Source of the DNA: Chloroflexota bacterium
Lineage (GTDB): Bacteria; Chloroflexota; Dehalococcoidia; Lucifugimonadales; Australimonadaceae
Direction: 5' to 3'
Length of the DNA stretch: 6,600 nucleotides
NCBI GenBank assembly: GCA_026713505.1
Contig: JAPOOH010000279.1
Coordinates: forward strand, 1-6,600
The notes below the pieces were generated by a model, which was not told the origin of the DNA, searched no databases, and worked only from the letters and a program-made list of their open reading frames with translations. A program made the position numbers and the translations under genes. Positions 1 to 6,381 of the stretch are shown piece after piece; positions within the stretch are counted from its first letter, which is position 1; each line of letters opens with the position of its first letter.

Positions 1-176
1 GCGGACGGGCCCGGCTCGCGATCGCGCTTTTCAGTAAAGGCGGCCTTCGCGTGCTGGACGCCATCCGCAAGCAGGACTACGACGTGTTGAGCAGGCGACC
101 CGTCGTCACGCGCTCCCGCAAGTTGTGGCTCATCCTGTCCACCGCCGCCCGGTTGGCCGTGTTGCGACGCCCATGA
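1..176 (+). CDS. hpnC: Hydroxysqualene synthase HpnC, 3' end only
   Basis: The frame is open from the window edge (first full codon at base 3) and ends with TGA at 174-176, leaving the last 57 residues. The tail contains FSKGGLRVLDAIRKQDYDVL followed by SRRP and a basic, hydrophobic end, which resembles the C-terminus of squalene/phytoene synthase-family HpnC proteins. HpnC converts presqualene diphosphate to hydroxysqualene in the HpnCDE route. The catalytic aspartate motifs lie upstream of the window and cannot be checked. The assignment rests on this tail plus position: its stop overlaps the hpnD start as ATGA, and hpnE follows. A phytoene synthase-like paralogue is the only realistic alternative. 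Confidence 0.88.
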   Translation, partial: GRARLAIALFSKGGLRVLDAIRKQDYDVLSRRPVVTRSRKLWLILSTAARLAVLRRP

Positions 177-1063
177 CGACTTCGACGGACAACGCCGTGC
201 TCGACGCTGCCTACGAGGAGTGCCAGGCCGTCACGAAACGCGAGGCGCGCAACTTCTACTACGCGTTCCTCGCCCTGCCCCACCCGCGCAGGCGCGCCAT
301 CTACGCCGCCTACGCCTTCAGCCGCCTCGCCGACGACATCGCGGACGGCGACGGCGCCCCACCTCAGAAACGGGGCGAACTCGCGGCACTGCGCACACGG
401 CTGCGCGACGCCTACGCCGGTCGGCCGGACGGCCCCATCCTCACGGCGCTGGCGGACGCCGCCGCCACGTACGCCATCCCGGAATCGCTCTTCCAGGACA
501 TCATCACGGGCGTTGAGATGGACCTGGAGCCGCGGCGTTTCGCGAGCTTCGACGAGCTCCGGCACTACTGCTACCACGTCGCGTCGGTCGTGGGCCTCGT
601 CTCCATCCGCATCTTCGGCTACCGGGATGTGCCGCTGGCACAGGAGACTGCGGTGGACTTCGGGCTCGCCATGCAGCTCACGAACATCCTGCGCGACCTG
701 CGGGAGGATATCGAGCGCGACCGCGTTTACCTCCCGCTGAACGAGATGGCGCGCTTCGGCTACTCGGAGGACGACCTGCGCGAGGGAGTGGTCAACGACG
801 CGTTCCGCCTCCTGATGCGCTTCCAGGCCAACCGCGCGGAACGCTACTTCGAGTCCGCCTCGCGGCTGATGCCGCTCCTGGAGCCGGAGTCGCGCGGCTG
901 TGCGGAAGGGCTGCATCAACTCTACAATCGCCTGCTGCACAGGATGGACTCGCGCGGCTGGGACGTCTTCTCGGAGCGCGTCAGCCTGTCGTCCTGGGAG
1001 AAACTCAAGCTGACATGCAGACTGTGGACAACGGCCCGGCTCCGCCGCGTCCTGAAGCGCTGA
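173..1063 (+). CDS. hpnD: Presqualene diphosphate synthase HpnD
   Basis: This 296-residue protein belongs to the trans-isoprenyl diphosphate synthase (squalene/phytoene synthase) family, and its length is normal for HpnD. HpnD condenses two farnesyl diphosphates head-to-head into presqualene diphosphate. Both Mg2+-diphosphate binding motifs are intact: DDIAD at residues 54-58, and NILRDLREDIERDRVYLP with aspartates at 175, 179 and 183. The N-terminal NFYYAFLALP segment is also typical of the family. I chose the ATG at 173, which forms an ATGA overlap with the hpnC stop and implies translational coupling; no Shine-Dalgarno is visible. A GTG at 125 in the same frame would add 16 residues encoded inside hpnC and is unlikely. 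Separating HpnD from HpnC by sequence alone is imperfect; the order C-D-E supports HpnD. Confidence 0.94.
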   Translation: MTTSTDNAVLDAAYEECQAVTKREARNFYYAFLALPHPRRRAIYAAYAFSRLADDIADGDGAPPQKRGELAALRTRLRDAYAGRPDGPILTALADAAATYAIPESLFQDIITGVEMDLEPRRFASFDELRHYCYHVASVVGLVSIRIFGYRDVPLAQETAVDFGLAMQLTNILRDLREDIERDRVYLPLNEMARFGYSEDDLREGVVNDAFRLLMRFQANRAERYFESASRLMPLLEPESRGCAEGLHQLYNRLLHRMDSRGWDVFSERVSLSSWEKLKLTCRLWTTARLRRVLKR

Positions 1064-2394
1064 CCTCCGTCGCGGTGCTCGGAGGCGGGCTGGCGGGCAT
1101 GGCCGCTGCGTGGCGGCTCGTGAACGCGGGCTACCGCGTGACGCTCGTGGAGCGGCGTCCCTATCTCGGCGGCAGGGCGTACTCGTTCGTCGACCGGGAG
1201 ACCGGCCAGGAGATCGACAACGGCCAACACGTCTTCCTCGGCTGCTGCGACGCCTACCGGACGTTCCTCGACGAGATCGGCTCGCTCGAACTCACAAGCC
1301 GCCAGAAGCGGCTGCGCGTGGAGGTGCGCGCGCCGGATGGCAAGCGCGGCATCCTCTCCGGCCTTCCCCTGCCCGCGCCGTTCCATCTGCTCCCGTCGCT
1401 GCTGCGCTACCCGCACGTCAGCATGTTCGAGCGGCTACGCGCGATACCGGCGCTCCTCCTCATATGGCTGGAGCGCAAGCGGGACCGTCCCGCGCTCCGA
1501 CGGCAGTCGTTCCACCGCTGGTTGCGGTCGCACTGGCAGTCGGAGCGGGCCATCGCCACATTCTGGGACCTCATCATCGTCCCGGCGCTGAACGACTCTG
1601 CGGAGGACGTGTCGGCGAGCGCGGGGTTCATGCTCTTCCAGGAGGCGCTGCTGAGGGACCGCAACGGCGGCAACATCGGCTTCGCCCGGGCGGGCCTCTC
1701 CGCCGTCATGGGCGACGCCGTGCGCGAGCGACTCACGAGCGCGGGCGCCAACGTGCTGCTCGACAGGACGGCGGACGCGCTCGTCGTGGAGGGCGGGCGC
1801 GTCACCGGCGTGCGCTTGACCAACGGCGAGACGCTGCCCGTGGATGCCTGCGTAAGCGCGCTCACGCCGGACGTCCTGCTCCGCCTGCTGCCGGAGGAGT
1901 TGCGCGAACACGGCTCCTTTACTCCCGCGGCGACGCACACGTGGTCGCCCATCGTCAACCTGCACGTCTGGTACGACCGGCAGGTCGCGGACTTCGAGTT
2001 CCTCGCGTTCGTGGACAGCCCCGTCCAGTGGGTGTTCAACCGCACCGCGATCGCGGGGCTCGAGGGCCCGGGGCAGTACATAACCGTGTCGCTGTCGGGG
2101 GCGTGGGAGTTCTGGCCGATGACCAAGGACGCCCTCCGCGAGATGTTCGTCCCGGAGCTGGCGCGGCTCTTCCCGGCGGCGAGGGACGCGGAGGTCACCA
2201 GGTTCGTAATCGTCAAGGAACAGCGGGCGACGTTCCGCTCGCTCCCGGACGCACCGGACAACCGCCTGCCATCCGCCACTCCCCTGCCCAATCTCTTTCT
2301 CGCGGGCGATTGGACGGACACCGGCTGGCCCGCAACGATGGAGAGCGCCGTGCGCAGCGGCAACGCCGCGGCGGAGGCGGTCAAGCAATGCTGA
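1015..2394 (+). CDS. hpnE: Hydroxysqualene dehydroxylase HpnE (FAD-dependent)
   Basis: This 459-residue flavoprotein of the amine oxidase/phytoene desaturase superfamily reduces hydroxysqualene to squalene, the last step of the HpnCDE pathway. The N-terminal Rossmann motif is VLGGGLAGMAAAWRL (GGGLAG at 23-28), with the ribose-binding acid at E46 and the GGRA motif at 52-55. SPVQWVFN lies in the substrate domain. The C-terminal FAD motif FLAGDWTDTGWPATMESA spans about residues 428-445. The ATG at 1015 lies 49 nt inside hpnD and has a GGGAG at 996-1000, 14 nt upstream, which is long for a Shine-Dalgarno spacing. Homology proper begins near residue 17, so GTG at 1024 is a possible alternative. 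The extensive overlap argues for co-translation with hpnD. I see no downstream hopanoid gene; a 12-bp hairpin follows the stop. Confidence 0.94.
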   Translation: MQTVDNGPAPPRPEALTSVAVLGGGLAGMAAAWRLVNAGYRVTLVERRPYLGGRAYSFVDRETGQEIDNGQHVFLGCCDAYRTFLDEIGSLELTSRQKRLRVEVRAPDGKRGILSGLPLPAPFHLLPSLLRYPHVSMFERLRAIPALLLIWLERKRDRPALRRQSFHRWLRSHWQSERAIATFWDLIIVPALNDSAEDVSASAGFMLFQEALLRDRNGGNIGFARAGLSAVMGDAVRERLTSAGANVLLDRTADALVVEGGRVTGVRLTNGETLPVDACVSALTPDVLLRLLPEELREHGSFTPAATHTWSPIVNLHVWYDRQVADFEFLAFVDSPVQWVFNRTAIAGLEGPGQYITVSLSGAWEFWPMTKDALREMFVPELARLFPAARDAEVTRFVIVKEQRATFRSLPDAPDNRLPSATPLPNLFLAGDWTDTGWPATMESAVRSGNAAAEAVKQC

Positions 2395-2412
2395 CGTACG
2401 CGATAGTTGCAC

Positions 2413-2441
2413 GTCATGCTGAGCGCTCTGCTCAGCATGAC
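2413..2441. repeat. Perfect 12-bp hairpin after hpnE, repeat-family core
   Basis: GTCATGCTGAGC (2413-2424) is exactly inverted at 2430-2441 around the 5-nt loop GCTCT, beginning 18 nt after the hpnE stop. There is no T-run after it, so a classical intrinsic terminator is doubtful, although it could stabilise the operon's 3' end. The same core, GTCATG(C/T)TG with a following GCG, recurs at 3531 and in inverted form at 6593. I therefore read it as a member of a dispersed palindromic repeat family. Confidence 0.8.
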
Positions 2442-2496
2442 AAGACTCACACCCGGCACTCATCCTCACTTCGTGGACGTCTCCGTAGCGGGCGAG

Positions 2497-2516
2497 GTTC
2501 CTGCCTCCGCAGGAAC
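2497..2516. repeat. Perfect 8-bp hairpin upstream of the dehydrogenase gene
   Basis: GTTCCTGC (2497-2504) pairs with GCAGGAAC (2509-2516) around a CTCC loop. The stem ends 17 nt before the next start codon. Its 3' arm runs directly into the purine-rich AGGAACGACGAGG that would act as ribosome binding site. Read on the minus strand it would encode SFLRRQEP, a string I recognise as a common mistranslation of dispersed 'cctgcg...gcaggaa' intergenic repeats. It may be a repeat insertion that also sits in the 5' leader of the gene. Confidence 0.7.
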
Positions 2517-2533
2517 GACGAGGTACACGTGCG

Positions 2534-3520
2534 ATGAACACTCTCGTGCTTGCGCCGTTCTCCGACGACGGGCTCGCCCGCCTCGCCGCCCTGGGGCGCG
2601 TCGAGTATGAGCCATGGACGGAGACGCGCACCATCTGGGACCCGGAGGAGCTTGGCGCGCGGCTGACGCGCGAAGGCTTCGACGCGCTCGCCGTGGAGGC
2701 CGACTTCCTCTACGAGGAGCTGTTCGACGCCGCGCCCGGACTGCGCATCGCCGCCATCTGCCGCGGCGACCTCCACCACGCCGACCTCGACGCCGCGACG
2801 GAGCGGGGTATCGCCGTGGTGCGGACTCCCGCGCGGAACGCGCAGGCCGTGGCCGAGTTCGCGGTCGCGCAGATGCTCGCGCTCGCCCGCCACACGAGCA
2901 CGGGAGAACGGTACGTCCGGGAGGGGCAGTGGGAGGACCCCACCGAGCCGTACGTCCGCTTCCGGGGGCGTGAGCTTGCGGGCGCGACGCTGGGGATCGT
3001 GGGTTTCGGAGCGATAGGGCGCGCCGTGGCGCGGATCGCCGCAGGCTTCGGGATGCGCATCCTCGCGTACGACCCGTACGTAACCGAAGCCGAGGGCGTG
3101 GAGATGACCGGCCTCGAAGCGCTGCTCGCCGCGGCGGACTTCGTGTCGATGCATGTGCCGGACACGCCGGAGACGATGGGAATGCTGGACGTGGAGCGCA
3201 TCGCGATGATGAAGCCTGGCGCATACCTGGTGAACGTCACGAACTCGTCGGTGGCGGACCGGGCGGCGCTCGCGGCGGCGCTCGCCGAGGGCAGGCTGGC
3301 CGGGGCCGCTCTCGACGTGCACGAGGCGCACCCCATACCGCCGGACTCGCCGTTCCTCGGCCTGCCGAACGTGCTGCTCACGCCTCACATCGGCGGCGCG
3401 ACACAGGAGACGATAGAGCGGCACTCAGCGATGGTGGCCGAGGACTTCGAGCGCTTCGCACGCGGCGAGCAGCCGCTGCGGGTGGTCAACCCGGACGTCT
3501 GGGGGCGGCTGCGGGGTTAG
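2534..3520 (+). CDS. D-2-hydroxyacid dehydrogenase-like protein with altered catalytic residues
   Basis: This 328-residue protein has the fold of D-isomer-specific 2-hydroxyacid dehydrogenases (phosphoglycerate dehydrogenase group). Members normally interconvert 2-keto acids and D-2-hydroxy acids with NAD(H). The cofactor domain is clear: GIVGFGAIGRAVA (GFGAIG at 157-162) and an acidic D180 in LAYDPY after the second strand, which favours NAD over NADP. The LPNVLLTPHIGGATQET segment carries the catalytic His285. The usual 'NxxRG' catalytic Arg position reads VNVTNSS (Asn237). The usual 'DVFxxEP' Glu position reads DVHEAHP (His266). The substrate is therefore unknown, and normal dehydrogenase chemistry is uncertain. 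The ATG start has GAGG at 2520-2523, 10 nt upstream. The gene stands alone, after a hairpin-rich gap behind hpnE and convergent with the next gene. serA would be over-interpretation. Confidence 0.88.
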   Translation: MNTLVLAPFSDDGLARLAALGRVEYEPWTETRTIWDPEELGARLTREGFDALAVEADFLYEELFDAAPGLRIAAICRGDLHHADLDAATERGIAVVRTPARNAQAVAEFAVAQMLALARHTSTGERYVREGQWEDPTEPYVRFRGRELAGATLGIVGFGAIGRAVARIAAGFGMRILAYDPYVTEAEGVEMTGLEALLAAADFVSMHVPDTPETMGMLDVERIAMMKPGAYLVNVTNSSVADRAALAAALAEGRLAGAALDVHEAHPIPPDSPFLGLPNVLLTPHIGGATQETIERHSAMVAEDFERFARGEQPLRVVNPDVWGRLRG

Positions 3521-3530
3521 GGCGCCCGTT

Positions 3531-3569
3531 GTCATGTTGGGCGGGGCCCGCGCTTCAGCGCGCGACATC
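3531..3569 (+). repeat. 39-nt dispersed repeat, copy 1
   Basis: This stretch begins GTCATGTTGGGCG, contains the small palindrome CGCGCTTCAGCGCG, and ends GACATC. The reverse complement of 6555-6593 has the same length and matches at 34 of 39 positions; all five differences are transitions. It lies 10 nt after the dehydrogenase stop, between two convergent genes. A gene remnant is unlikely because no reading frame extends from it. Confidence 0.85.
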
Positions 3570-3571
3570 TA

Positions 3572-3594
3572 CCTTCCCCCATCGAGGGGGAAGG
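3572..3594. terminator. 9-bp perfect hairpin between convergent genes
   Basis: CCTTCCCCC (3572-3580) pairs perfectly with GGGGGAAGG (3586-3594) around the loop ATCGA. It lies 51 nt beyond the dehydrogenase stop and only 2 nt beyond the stop of the opposing amidohydrolase gene, so it could end or protect both transcripts. No T-tract follows on either strand, so a bidirectional terminator role is inferred from position and stability only. It may equally be another dispersed intergenic repeat. Confidence 0.6.
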
Positions 3595-3596
3595 AA

Positions 3597-4733
3597 TCAG
3601 CCCTCCAGAGCGTAAAGACGCGCGCAGTTGTCCCAGAGCACCTTGCGGCGGGACTCGTCCGGGAGGTCGAGCTCGAAGAACTCGTCCATCGCGTGGGGGA
3701 AGGCGCTGTCCGGGTGCGGGTAGTCCGTTGAGATGACCATGATATCGTTGCCGAAGCGCTCCATCACGTCCGCCGCCAGCTCTTCGTCCGCCTCCATGGA
3801 GAGGACGCACTGCCGCAGGAAGTACTCGCTCGGTTGGAGCGACAGGTCCGTCTCCACGTACTTGGCGTACTGGTCGTCCAGCCGGTAGAGGAGCCAGGGC
3901 AGCCAGCCGCAGTTGGCCTCCAGGAACGCGACGCGCAGCGCGGGGTGACGCTCCAGCACGCCCGTCATCGTGAGCCCGGCCATCGCGCCCATGATCTGCG
4001 TGGGAAAGCTGAGCGCGTGCGTCATCGTGCGAGGCGACGGGTGACGCAGGAACTTGCGGCTGATGTCCTCCCTGCCCGGCGCCGTCGACGTGCCGTGCAG
4101 ACAGACCGCGGCCCCCAGGCGCTCGACCTCGGTCCAGAGCGGCTCCACCTCCTCGTCGTACAGCAGTCGGCCGTTGACCGGCTCCGTGTGGACAGTGACG
4201 CCGACGAAGCCCAGCTCCGTCACCGCCCGGCGCGCCTCCTCGATGGCGAGGTCGAGCGCCTGCAGCGGCAGAAGCGCGATGCCCTTCAGCCGGTCCGGGT
4301 CGGTGGCGCAGTAGTCGCGCATCCAGTTGTTGTAGGCACGGCAGAGCGCGGCGGCGTAGTCGGGTTCAAGGTCGTCCAGCCCCACGATCCACGTGCCGCC
4401 GTTCGTGCGGAAGAGCGCGGCGACATCGACGCCCTCGATGTCCATGGCCTCGAGCGTGGTCGCGGCGTCGAAGCCGTGCTCGAACGCCTTCACCTGGAAC
4501 GGCGTGCGCTCCTTCTTCGTCTTGAGCAGGGCGTTGGCCTTCGCGAACTCAGGCCACTCGTTCCAGAGGGGGAATGGCTTGCCGTCGATGACCCAGGTGT
4601 CGACGCCGGTGACGTCGCTGCGCTGCATGACGGGCATCCGCGAGCGGAAGGGCGCTTCGAGGTAGTCCTCGAAGAGGCTCGCCGGTTCGATGACGTGGAT
4701 GTCGCTGTCGAGGACTTTGAACCCGTTCTTCAT
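3597..4733 (-). CDS. Amidohydrolase-2 family metal-dependent hydrolase/decarboxylase
   Basis: This 378-residue protein has the TIM-barrel amidohydrolase-2 fold shared with ACMSD and gamma-resorcylate decarboxylase. Those enzymes cleave C-C or C-N bonds of small carboxylated or aromatic substrates in the cytoplasm. Visible metal-site elements are DSDIHVIEP near the N-terminus (D11, H13), VCLHGTS (H213) and ISTDYPHPDS (D337). LEANCGWLPWLLYRLDDQY matches the region where ACMSD has a His; here it has the Glu-containing version I associate with a large uncharacterised subgroup. There is no signal peptide. I chose the ATG at 4733-4731: it precedes the conserved DSDIH segment by 10 residues and follows a purine-rich GAAAGAG. 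A TTG start at 4769 would add 12 residues overlapping the putative -35 box. The substrate cannot be assigned, and no pathway partner is adjacent. Confidence 0.87.
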   Translation of the reverse strand: MKNGFKVLDSDIHVIEPASLFEDYLEAPFRSRMPVMQRSDVTGVDTWVIDGKPFPLWNEWPEFAKANALLKTKKERTPFQVKAFEHGFDAATTLEAMDIEGVDVAALFRTNGGTWIVGLDDLEPDYAAALCRAYNNWMRDYCATDPDRLKGIALLPLQALDLAIEEARRAVTELGFVGVTVHTEPVNGRLLYDEEVEPLWTEVERLGAAVCLHGTSTAPGREDISRKFLRHPSPRTMTHALSFPTQIMGAMAGLTMTGVLERHPALRVAFLEANCGWLPWLLYRLDDQYAKYVETDLSLQPSEYFLRQCVLSMEADEELAADVMERFGNDIMVISTDYPHPDSAFPHAMDEFFELDLPDESRRKVLWDNCARLYALEG

Positions 4734-4740
4734 AACGCTC

Positions 4741-4769
4741 TTTCTACCGAATCGCCGCGTGCGGGTCAA
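4741..4769 (-). promoter_or_regulatory. Sigma70-like promoter of the amidohydrolase gene
   Basis: On the minus strand TTGACC (4769-4764) is followed, after exactly 17 nt, by TAGAAA (4746-4741). These match the -35 and -10 consensus at 5/6 and 4/6 positions. The usual distance from a -10 box places the transcription start at about 4734, next to or on the ATG at 4733, so the mRNA would be leaderless or nearly so. The alternative is translation from a GAAAGAG-type ribosome site on a transcript starting further upstream, from a promoter I cannot see. Confidence 0.5.
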
Positions 4770-4807
4770 TGCGGGGGCGGCAGGCGGATGGTAGCCTTCC
4801 GCGCACT

Positions 4808-6289
4808 ATGGCGCGCGTGATACTCGTGCTCGACCTCGGCAGCAGCCGCCTGCGGTGCGCACTCGTTCCACTGGACGGGGCAAGTGCCCCGGTCGAAGCT
4901 GCTTCCGCCCCCTACCCGGTCACGAACGACCGCGCCGGGGCGCTCGCGCACGCCTACACCCCCCGGCTGCTCCGCAAGCGGCTGCTGCGTGTGCTGGCGC
5001 AGGGAGCGCTGGCCGCGGGACCGGGCAACGTGGCCGCTGTCGCCGTCACGGCGCAGCGTCTCGCGACCTGTTTCTTCGATAAGGACTTCGCAACATTGAG
5101 CGCGGGCGCGAACAACGACACCCGCGCCGTCTTCCAGGGTGGCGCGATGGACGACGCGCACGGGTCGCCCATCTATCGCACGACCGGCCACCTGCCATCC
5201 ATGCTGTTCGCGCCGGCGAAGTACGCGTGGTGGCATCAGAGCCGCCCACGAACAGCGCGGCGCATCGCAAGGACGGCGGGACTCGACGCGTGGGCCGCAC
5301 TGCAACTGACCGGAACGCTCGCCGAGACGACACCGGGCCTCACGGAGGCGGGTCTGCTGGACGTGAAGTCGGGCACACCGGCAAAGGCGCTGTTGGGGAA
5401 GCTCGGCGTGCCACTCGATCTGTTGCCTGACGTCGTGGCGCCGGACACGCCTGTGGGGCATCTGACCGGAGAGGCAGCGGAAGCGACCGGCCTCCCGCAG
5501 GCGACGCCCGTGCACCTAGCAGGCCCGGACTCGCACGCCGCGACCGTCGGCTGCGGCGCGGCGACCGACGGCGGGGCAGCGTGCGCCGCAGGATGGAGCG
5601 CGCCGGTGCAGGTCACGACACCTTCGCCCGCGTTCGAAGCGCGCACGAGGACGTGGACGTCGCTCCACGGCGTCAGCGGGAAGTGGACCGTCGAAGCGAA
5701 CCCCGGCGACACCGGGCGGATGCTGCACGCGGTGCGGGGGCTGCTCGCCCCACGAGCATCGCTCGAACGGTTCGACGCGCTGGTGCGCTCCGCCTTCGAG
5801 AGCGGCAAGCCGGTCACCGCGTTCCTCGGCCCGCGCGCCATCGACCTCTCCAACCCCGGCATCACGATGGGCGGCGTGCTGCTGCCCGCCCCCATCACGC
5901 AGGTAGGGCTGGACGCCGCCGACCTCGCCCGCGCCGCGTACGAGAACGCCGCGTTCGCCATACGGGAAAGTCTCGCGCTGGCGCGGAGCGTCGCGGGGAC
6001 CGAGCCGCGGGATGTCGCGCTCACCGGCGGACTGGCGGAGAGCGCTGTCTTTCCGCAACTGCTGGCCGACATGCTGAGCGAGCCGGTGCGCGTGCACCGC
6101 AACGCGACCGCCACCGGCGCAGCGGCGCTGACGACGACGCCCGCCAACCAGCTCGCGGCCCGCTGCGCGGACCTCACGGCCAACGGGACGAACGTCGAGC
6201 CCGGCCCGCGCTCGGCGGAGTGCGCAGAGTCGTACGAGCGTTGGCTGCGCCTCCGGGAGCGGCTCGACGAGCTGACCGAGGAGCTGTAG
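4808..6289 (+). CDS. FGGY-family carbohydrate kinase
   Basis: This 493-residue protein belongs to the FGGY sugar kinase family (xylulokinase/glycerol kinase fold), which phosphorylates sugars or polyols with ATP. The N-terminal phosphate loop is VLDLGSSRLR (D9-R16). NNDTRA near residue 105 corresponds to the family's WxDxR sugar-site motif, with Asn in place of Trp. AGPDSHAATVG holds the likely catalytic base D241. ALTGGLAES (Gly407-Gly408) is the C-terminal ATP-binding motif, followed by FPQLLADML and a late TGAAAL. Where most members have GTS, this one reads AAGWSAPVQV. The length is normal. I chose the ATG at 4808, where homology begins; an in-frame ATG at 4769 would add 13 unlikely residues. 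No Shine-Dalgarno is evident at either start. It is divergent from the amidohydrolase gene. Its substrate is unknown; xylB-like is as far as the sequence goes. Confidence 0.87.
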   Translation: MARVILVLDLGSSRLRCALVPLDGASAPVEAASAPYPVTNDRAGALAHAYTPRLLRKRLLRVLAQGALAAGPGNVAAVAVTAQRLATCFFDKDFATLSAGANNDTRAVFQGGAMDDAHGSPIYRTTGHLPSMLFAPAKYAWWHQSRPRTARRIARTAGLDAWAALQLTGTLAETTPGLTEAGLLDVKSGTPAKALLGKLGVPLDLLPDVVAPDTPVGHLTGEAAEATGLPQATPVHLAGPDSHAATVGCGAATDGGAACAAGWSAPVQVTTPSPAFEARTRTWTSLHGVSGKWTVEANPGDTGRMLHAVRGLLAPRASLERFDALVRSAFESGKPVTAFLGPRAIDLSNPGITMGGVLLPAPITQVGLDAADLARAAYENAAFAIRESLALARSVAGTEPRDVALTGGLAESAVFPQLLADMLSEPVRVHRNATATGAAALTTTPANQLAARCADLTANGTNVEPGPRSAECAESYERWLRLRERLDELTEEL

Positions 6290-6307
6290 GTCACCGAGGC
6301 GTTTTTT
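6273..6307 (+). terminator. Possible weak terminator at the kinase 3' end
   Basis: TGACC (6273-6277) can pair with GGTCA (6289-6293) across the stop codon, and a run of six T follows at 6302-6307. The stem is only 5 bp and lies 8 nt from the T-run, so this is a poor fit to an intrinsic terminator. The T-tract is notable only because it is rare in this GC-rich window. Confidence 0.22.
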
Positions 6308-6315
6308 CTCGAAAC

Positions 6316-6321
6316 TGTCGG
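6316..6321 (-). repeat. Lone inverted TGTCGG copy facing the CGACA array
   Basis: TGTCGG at 6316-6321 is the inverse of the CCGACA units at 6403-6439. A degenerate partner, TGCCGG, follows exactly 10 bp later at 6326-6331. Together they look like a short left-hand counterpart to the right-hand array, enclosing 6316-6439. A chance match of six bases is possible; the 10-bp spaced second copy makes it more interesting. Confidence 0.45.
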
Positions 6322-6381
6322 ATACTGCCGGTTCTCACTCCCAGGACTGCCCGTTGCACCCGGCAGCAGCACCACATCCTG

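Noticed and set aside
2447..3424. 325-codon open frame on the minus strand opposite the dehydrogenase
   Set aside because: It is Arg/His-rich and shadows a clear NAD-binding protein. Its C-terminal SFLRRQEP is translated from the hairpin repeat at 2497-2516.
4769..4807. Upstream ATG (4769) for the kinase and upstream TTG (4769, minus) for the amidohydrolase
   Set aside because: Both would add residues outside the conserved family start, neither has a ribosome site, and the TTG is part of the putative -35 box.
3834..4820. 328-codon plus-strand frame opposite the amidohydrolase
   Set aside because: It is a complementary-frame shadow rich in Arg, Val and Leu. The minus-strand frame carries the conserved metal-site motifs.
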